Shown here piece after piece: positions 56,799-64,000 of a DNA stretch of 64,000 bases. Both the position numbers and the translations under genes were made by a program. This DNA comes from Turbatrix aceti (taxonomy: Eukaryota > Nematoda > Chromadorea > Rhabditida > Panagrolaimidae). The notes under the pieces are model-generated. The model did not search any database. It was not told the DNA's origin and was given only the letters and a program-made list of their open reading frames with translations. The stretch is taken from assembly GCA_963969345.1 (NCBI GenBank), contig OZ017768.1, forward strand, positions 8,022,718-8,086,717, in the 5' to 3' direction. Positions within the stretch are counted from its first letter, which is position 1, and each line of letters starts with the position of its first letter.

Positions 56799-59700
56799 AC
56801 ACCCATCTAAAAGCAAATGTGTCCGTTTATACGTACGCAAATGAAAGCTCTGGGTACCGGGTATAGTCTTAAAAGATGCGCTAGAACATGGAGATCACGA
56901 AATGGTACCTCATTTTTTTATCGGATCAACGGATAAGCTTAAATCCGGCTTTATCTGAAATACACAAATTTCATTTCCGAGGCACATGAGTATAGCTATT
57001 CGATTGCATTTAACGAGTAGATTCCAAAATAAACGCAATTTTTATCAAAAAGTGAGGAGAAAGTTGTCAAAAATGGCATAAATTGTGCCAAAAACCTCCA
57101 AAAGTTTTGAGTGGTATCCGTCGAACCGTCTCAACGAGAGGATTCCAAATATGTCAAAATTTTGATCACAAATCTCCAACAAAGTAATCAAATTTGCATA
57201 AAGGTCAATAAAATGACGTTTTTGTCGCGTGCGTCCGTGTCTCCATCATTATGCGTGTGCGTTCGTTTTTCGTCGTGAAAGTCGTTCAATCGTAAAAATC
57301 GTGGCAATAGGCTTATTTCTTTTTCGTTTTCAGTCGTTTCAAATCGTTTTGGTCGTTTTTTGGTAAGAATTGTGTCATTTTTATCGTAAAATTCGTTTTG
57401 GATCGTTTTTTGACGTAAAAATCGTGGCCGCAGGCCAAATCGTTGCATTCGTGATTCGTTCAATCGTTTTTTTCGTCAAAAATGTTGTTTTTTCATCGTG
57501 TTTATTCATGTATGCGTTTTAGGTAAGAGTCGTTTCGAGTCGTTTTCGTTGTGTTTCAGATCTTTTTTGACTGTTGTAGAAATCTGAGTCGGAGGCTATG
57601 GTGCCGATTTGTTGCCTTCGTGATTCGTTTTGAATCTTTTTGGCAACAAAAATGTTTTTTGTTGTAAGACGTCTCAAATCGTTTTCCATTGTTGTCGCAT
57701 CGTCTCAAAATCAGTTTTTATTGCTTTTTGACCGTGGTGGATCCTTTTTTTGTCGTTTTGATCGAGTTTGTCGTAGCATCCCGAAGGGCAGTCCGCATCT
57801 TTCAATTTTTCAAAAAAAAGTTATTTGAAATTTCACGGTTTCTGACCGCCTCCGAGTGGTAAATGTCAAAAAAAAGAAGCGGAGCGAACCCACGAATTTA
57901 AAAAAAAACTACGGCAAGGCCTTCAGGTACACGATATCGATCCCGCCCGAAATAATGACCCGATTTGGGTATGGCCCGGCCCGGTCAAGGTGATGCTGGT
58001 GTTTCCCCGTGCACGAACCGGGCCGATTAGTTATTGCCCGGCCAACGGTCATTTTTTCGACCGGTTCAAACCTTTAAATCCAATTGGCCGAGCCCAGGCC
58101 GTGGAAAACATTGAAAAAACCTGAGTTTTGAGAATCCGAAGGTATTAACGACCTGAAGACCCGGATTTTCGGGATTTGCTAATTTTAATTTCGAGGCAAA
58201 TGAATGTCATAGATCTTTCGATCGGATTTGACAAATGCCAACAAATCCGATGTGTCCAGTGCTGTCGGGTACCCGTCCGAAAACCTGACCCGATTCTTGG
58301 GCGGGTACTAGGGATTAAACCCTCCCCCGACTCGCGGAGCGATTCAACGAATTTTGGGGAGAAAATTGGGTTTCAGGGAATGAGCGAGAGCCGAGCGGAT
58401 GTTTAAAAAAATAATGAAGAGCTGTAGCGGAACGAGCGACAAAATACAAAAAATAACAAAGTGGGAGCAGAGTGAGGGATAAAAAAGTAAATAGTTTTGT
58501 GTGTTTTTTTTTAAATACTGACAATTTTACACCGTTTTTTGATCCAATAAAATAAGTCGAAACAAAATATTTTTTCGGTTGTTTTTTGGGTTTTTAGGTA
58601 CCCGAAATCGATCCGGCCCTAAAACACGACCCAATTCGGGTCCGGCCCGGCCCGATGAAGGCTATGCCGGTGTTTCCCCCTGCCCGAGCCGGACCGATTA
58701 GTTTTTATTGCCCGGCCCGAGCCAATGCCAATTTTTTTGACCGGGTCGAACCTTTAAAGCCAATTGGCCGGGCCCAGGCCGTGGAAATCATTGAAAAAAC
58801 CTGAGTTTTGAGAACACTAGACAGAATCCGAAGGTATCCAACCTGATAACCCGGAATGTCTGGAGTCGCAATTTTATTTCCGAATATATTTCTGATTTTT
58901 TAGAGAAAACAGCAAGAACAGAACTAATAAAATAATGGATCAGATCCAAAACTAATAAAATAAGGCAAAACCAAATAATTTTTCTTTTGGTTTTTGGGTT
59001 TTCAGGTACCCGAAATCGATCCGGCCCGACCCGATTCTGGTGATCCCGTCCGAAAACTTAAAAAAAGTTTCCCCGTGCACGAACCGGGTCGATTATTTTT
59101 TATTGCCCGACCCGAGCCATTTTTTGACCGGGTCGCGGAAAACATCGGAAAAACCTGAGTTTTGAGAACCCGTACCCGAAGGTATCCGATCTGAGAACCC
59201 GAAGTTTCGGGAATTGCTAATTGTAATTCTGAGGTAAATGAATGTCATAGATGTTTCGATCCGATTTGACAAATGCCAACAGATATCACAAATGCCACCA
59301 GATATCGTGTCCAGTGCTGTCGGATACCCGACCGAAAACCCGACCCGATTTTGGGCGGGTATGCAAAAATTTGGGTTTTGGGTCGGGTACCCGAGCGGTT
59401 CAGTTTTTTTGCATCACTGATCGTGTCCGTTTGGGTGCTTACAAATGAAGCTTTCGAAATTTGAGAGTAGTTCCAAAAGATGTCATTCGGTTTAGCGTCT
59501 GCGTTCGTAGCCGAAAGCCGATTCGTGTTTTGTCGTTTGAATTCGTTTTAATCGTTTATCGTCCTAATTCGTTTTCGTCGTAGGATTCGTTGGAATCGTT
59601 TTTTCGTCGCGAGTCGTCTAATATCGTTTTTGATCGTTCTTCATCGTTTGGGTCGTTTTATATCGTTGTGCATCGTCTTTGTATCGTTTTAGGTCGTTTC

Positions 59701-59924
59701 TGTTCGTTCTAAATCGTTTTAGTTCGTTTTCTTCGTTTTTGTTCGGTCTAAATCGTTTTACTTCGTTCTAAATCGTTTTAGTTCGTTTTCTTCGTTTTAC
59801 TTCGTTCTAAATCGTTTTTCTTCGTTTTACTTCGTTCTAAATCGTTTTTCTTCGTTTTTTTCGTTCTTCTTTTCGTCTAAATCGTCAAGATCTCCGCAGC
59901 CCGAAGGGCTGCGAAGATCTTGTT
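56799..59924. repeat. Array unit 3
   Basis: 3,126 bp, closest to unit 1 by diagnostic variants. Confidence 0.88.
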
Positions 59925-62900
59925 ACACCCATCTAAAAGCAAATGTGTCCATATGTACGTACGCAAATGAAAGCTCTGGGTACCGGGTATAGTCTTAAAA
60001 GATGCGCTAGAACATGGGGATCACGAAATGGTACCTCATTTTTTTATCGGATCAACGGATAAGCTTAAATCCGGCTTTATCTGAAATACACAAATTTCAT
60101 TTCCGAGGCACATGAGTATAGCTATTCGATTGCATTTAACGAGTAGATTCCAAAATAAATGCAATTTTTATCAAAAAGTGAGGAGAAAGTTGTCAAAAAT
60201 GGCATAAACTGTGCCAAAAACCTCCAAAAGTTTTGAGTGGTATCCGTCGAACCGTCTCAACGAGAGGATTCCAAATATGTCAAAATTTTGATCACAAATC
60301 TCCAACAAAGTAATCAAATTTGCATAAAGGTCAATAAAATGACGTTTTTGTCGCGTGCGTCCGTGTCTCCATCATTATGCGTGTGCGTTCGTTTTTCGTC
60401 GTGAAAGTCGTTCAATCGTAAAAATCGTGGCAATAGGCTTATTTCTTTTTCGTTTTCAGTCGTTTCAAATCGTTTTGGTCGTTTTTTGGTAAGAATTGTG
60501 TCATTTTTATCGTAAAATTCGTTTTGGATCGTTTTTTGACGTAAAAATCGTGGCCGCAGGCCAAATCGTTGCATTCGTGATTCGTTCAATCGTTTTTTTC
60601 GTCAAAAATGTTGTTTTTTCATCGTGTTTATTCATGTATGCGTTTTAGGTAAGAGTTGTTTCGAGTCGTTTTCGTAGTGTTTCAGATCTTTTTTGACTGT
60701 TGTAGAAATCTGAGTCGGAGGCTATGGTGCCGATTTGTTGCCTTCGTGATTCGTTTTGAATCTTTTTGGCAACAAAAATGTTTTTTGTTGTAAGACGTCT
60801 CAAATCGTTTTCCATTGTTGTCGCATCGTCTCAAAATCAGTTTTTATTGCTTTTTGACCGTGGTGGATCCTTTTTTTGTCGTTTTGATCGAGTTTGTCGT
60901 AGCATCCCGAAGGGCAGTCCGCATCTTTCAATTTTTCAAAAAAAAGTTATTTGAAATTTCACGGTTTCTGACCGCCTCCGAGTGGTAAATGTCAAAAAAA
61001 AGAAGCGGAGCGAACCCACGTATTTAAAAAAAAACTACGGCAAGGCCTTCAGGTACACGATATCGATCCCGCCCGAAATAATGACCCGATTTGGGTATGG
61101 CCCGGCCCGGTCAAGGTGATGCCGGTGTTTCCCCGTGCACGAACCGGGCCGATTAGTTATTGCCCGGCCAACGGTCATTTTTTCGACCGGTTCAAACCTT
61201 TAAATCCAATTGGCCGAGCCCAGGCCGTGGAAAACATTGAAAAAACCTGAGTTTTGAGAATCCGAAGGTATTAACGACCTGAAGACCCGGATTTTCGGGA
61301 TTTGCTAATTTTAATTTCGAGGCAAATGAATGTCATAGATCTTTCGATCGGATTTGACAAATGCCAACAAATCCGATGTGTCCAGTGCTGTCGGGTACCC
61401 GTCCGAAAACCTGACCCGATTCTTGGGCGGGTACTAGGGATTAAACCCTCCCCCGACTCGCGGAGCGATTCAACGAATTTTGGGGAGAAAATTGGGTTTC
61501 AGGGAATGAGCGAGAGCCGAGCGGATGTTTAAAAAAATAATGAAGAGCTGTAGCGGAACGAGCGACAAAATACAAAAAATAACAAAGTGGGAGCAGAGTG
61601 AGGGATAAAAAAGTAAATAGTTTTGTGTGTTTTTTTTTAAATACTGACAATTTTACACCGTTTTTTGATCCAATAAAATAAGTCGAAACAAAATATTTTT
61701 TCGGTTGTTTTTTGGGTTTTTAGGTACCCGAAATCGATCCGGCCCTAAAACACGACCCAATTCGGGTCCGGCCCGGCCCGATGAAGGCTATGCCGGTGTT
61801 TCCCCCTGCCCGAGCCGGACCGATTAGTTTTTATTGCCCGGCCCGAGCCAATGCCAATTTTTTTGACCGGGTCGAACCTTTAAAGCCAATTGGCCGGGCC
61901 CAGGCCGTGGAAATCATTGAAAAAACCTGAGTTTTGAGAACACTAGACAGAATCCGAAGGTATCCAACCTGATAACCCGGAATGTCTGGAGTCGCAATTT
62001 TATTTCCGAATATATTTCTGATTTTTTAGAGAAAACAGCAAGAACAGAACTAATAAAATAATGGATCAGATCCAAAACTAATAAAATAAGGCAAAACCAA
62101 ATAATTTTTCTTTTGGTTTTTGGGTTTTCAGGTACCCGAAATCGATCCGGCCCGACCCGATTCTGGTGATCCCGTCCGAAAACTTAAAAAAAGTTTCCCC
62201 GTGCACGAACCGGGTCGATTATTTTTTATTGCCCGACCCAGGGTGGCGAAACTCCCATGGGAATTAGAAATAGGGGAATTATCCCATGGGATTCCCATGG
62301 GAGTCCCATGGGAGTCCCCGGGGGTATTTATTGGTACGTTTAAAAAAGTACATGTTCATACAAAAAAGATATCCAAAAACACACTTATTTTATTAATGTA
62401 ATAAAATTAACAATGAAAATAAAATCATTTACCTAATTTGAAAGAAAAAAGCACGCTCCTGCGTAAAATAACGGTGATATTTTAGGCGGGATCGCGCATT
62501 TTCAAAATTCCGTGGGGAATTATCCCGTGATAGATGGGAATCCCGGGATAATTCCCGGGATATTTCCCATGGGACTCCCATGGGAATCCCCTCTTCGCCA
62601 CCCTGGCCCGACCCGAGCCATTTTTTGACCGGGTCGTCAAAAAAGAGTTGTGTTTCAGATCTTTTTTGACTGTTGTAGAAATCTGAGTCGGAGGCTATGG
62701 TGCCGATTTGTTGCCTTCGTGATTCGTTTTGAATCTTTTTGGCAACAAAAATGTTTTTTTGTTGTAAGACGTCTCAAATCGTTTTCCATTGTTGTCGCAT
62801 CGTCTCAAAATCAGTTTTTATAGTTTTTTGACCGTGGTGGATCCTTTTTTTGTCGTTTTGATCGAGTTTGTCGTAGCATCCCGAAGGGCAGTCCGCATCT

Positions 62901-63975
62901 TTCAATTTTTCAAAAAAAAGTTATTTGAAATTTCACGGTTTCTGACCGCCTCCGAGTGGTAAATGTCAAAAAAAAGAAGCGGAGCGAAACCCCCGAATTT
63001 AAAAAAAACTACGGCAAAGCCTTCAGGTACACGATATCGATCCCGCCCGAAATAATGACCCGATTTGGGTATGGCCCGGCCCGGTCAAGGTGATGCCGGT
63101 GTTTCCCCGTGCACGAACCGGGCCGATTAGTTATTGCCCGGCCCGAGCCAACGGTCATTTTTTCGACCGGTTCAAACCTTTAAATCGAATTGGCCGAGCC
63201 CAGGCCGTGGAAAACATTGAAAAAACCTGAGTTTTGAGAATCCGAAGGTATTAACGACCTGAAGACCCGGATTTTCGGGATTTGCTAATTTTAATTTCGA
63301 GGCAAATGAATGTCATAGATCTTTCGATCGGATTTGACAAATGCCAACAAATCCGATGTGTCCAGTGCTGTCGGGTACCCGTCCGAATACCTGACCCGAC
63401 CCAACCTGACCCGATTCTTGGGCGGGTACTAGGGATTAAACCCTCCCCCGACTCGCGGAGCGATTCAACGAATTTTGGGGAGAAAATTGGGTTTCAGGGA
63501 ATGAGCGAGAGCCGAGCGGATGTTTTTTTTTTTGTTTTTTTTTGAGAGTAGTTCCAAAAGATGTCATTCGGTTTAGCGTCTGCGTTCGTAGCCGAAAGCC
63601 GATTCGTGTTTTGTCGTTTGAATTCGTTTTAATCGTTTATCGTCCTAATTCGTTTTCGTCGCAGGATTCGTTGGAATCGTTTTTTCGTCGCCAGTCGTCT
63701 AATATCGTTTTTGATCGTTCTTCATCGTTTGGGTCGTTTTATATCGTTGTGCATCGTCTTTGTATCGTTTTAGGTCGTTTCTGTTCGTTCTAAATCGTTT
63801 TAGTTCGTTTTCTTCGTTTTTGTTCGTTCTAAATCGTTTTACTTCGTTCTAAATCGTTTTAGTTCGTGTTCTTCGTTTTACTTCGTTCTAAATCGTTTTT
63901 CTTCGTTTTTTTCGTTCTTCTTTTCGTCTAAATCGTCAAGATCTCCGCAGCCCGAAGGGCTGCGAAGATCTTGTT
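59925..63975. repeat. Array unit 4, rearranged
   Basis: Follows the unit 2 type up to about 62637, with a MITE at 62239-62605. It then jumps back to a second copy of the internal part (matching about 60684-61530), and at about 63540 jumps forward to the unit end with the normal terminal hairpin. This is an unequal-exchange or template-switch junction. Confidence 0.8.
62239..62605. mobile_element. hAT-type MITE, CCCATGGG family, copy 2
   Basis: 367 bp, inverted relative to copy 1. The perfect 8-bp duplication GCCCGACC lies at 62231-62238 and 62606-62613. The empty site is seen in units 1-3 (ATTGCCCGACCCGAGCC). Confidence 0.95.
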
Positions 63976-64000
63976 GGAGTTTCTCATCAAAGCACTCCGA
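63976..64000 (+). promoter_or_regulatory. Start of a further peptide-gene promoter at the window edge
   Basis: GGAGTTTCTCATCAAAGCAC followed by TCCGA matches the upstream promoter block of the P1-P7 genes in + orientation. Another MNFLYT-type gene is therefore expected about 170 bases beyond the window end. Confidence 0.7.

Larger units (their letters stand above)
50183..63975. repeat. Tandem array of a 3,126-bp unit
   Basis: Units start with ACACCCATCTAAAAGC at 50183, 53309, 56799 and 59925. The spacings are 3,126, 3,490 (3,126 plus a 356-bp MITE and its 8-bp duplication) and 3,126. The fourth unit is rearranged. Each unit ends in the hairpin CAAGATCTCCGCAGCCC-GAA-GGGCTGCGAAGATCTTG, then TT. 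There is no long reading frame. Each unit contains two CGTTTT-rich tracts (near 50590-51150 and 52860-53270), each followed by a CCCGAAGGG hairpin core, and about three diverged GGCCCGG-rich subrepeats. Terminal hairpin, T-T flanks, simple-repeat tract and tandem arrangement resemble non-autonomous Helitron/Helentron elements; this is inference. Confidence 0.85.

Noticed and set aside
50183..63975. CRISPR array or rDNA-like tandem genes
   Set aside because: Units of 3.1 kb with no spacers and no rRNA or tRNA sequence; the context is eukaryotic.

Overview
The window looks like nuclear DNA of an invertebrate, most probably a nematode. Compact GC-rich exons alternate with very A/T-homopolymeric introns that have GT...TTTTCAG/TTTTTAG borders. 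There is a eukaryotic intron-containing tRNA-Tyr gene, and isolated splice acceptors sit 15-35 nt before several ATGs, as expected for spliced-leader trans-splicing. The species cannot be named from the sequence.

Layout. 1-8.4 kb: the 3' ten exons of an NPC1-type sterol transporter (+ strand; its N-terminal domain lies off the left edge), with a long foldback repeat in one intron and a hAT-type miniature transposon (MITE) upstream. 8.4-10.1 kb: SLC22-like major-facilitator gene A (-). 10.7-22.4 kb: a nested palindrome in which a cassette of tiny secreted-peptide genes is present four times in alternating orientation. It is bounded on the left by a truncated 3' piece of an SLC22 gene and on the right by the complete parent gene B (-). 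23.9-29.8 kb: non-coding DNA with a 727-bp hAT MITE made of CGGGTT-type repeats. 29.8 kb: tRNA-Tyr(GUA).

30.2-44.6 kb: four genes in a row on the - strand: a small basic protein, a LYAR-type zinc-finger nucleolar protein, the transcription elongation factor IWS1 (with a 5.3-kb last intron holding a second foldback), and SLC22-like gene C. They may form an operon. 45.6 kb: a small membrane-anchored orphan protein. 46.4-50.2 kb: a second cluster of five peptide genes with two hAT MITEs. 50.2-63.98 kb: a tandem array of a 3,126-bp unit ending in a perfect-looking hairpin, itself invaded by further MITEs. At 63,976 the sequence returns to peptide-gene promoter sequence, so the array appears to have split a peptide-gene promoter and another peptide gene probably lies just past the right edge.

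The main biological story is a family of at least 17 short genes for secreted peptides (34-59 aa). They have a conserved signal peptide (MNFLYT...), diversified 14-40 aa mature parts and shared promoters. The family was expanded by inverted and direct duplication, patched by local inversion, and repeatedly hit by transposons whose target-site duplications can be read directly. Three SLC22 paralogs with the same intron positions, one pair of which shows a gene-conversion tract, sit around it. NPC1, IWS1, LYAR and tRNA-Tyr are ordinary conserved genes; no bacterial operon, CRISPR array or virus is seen.
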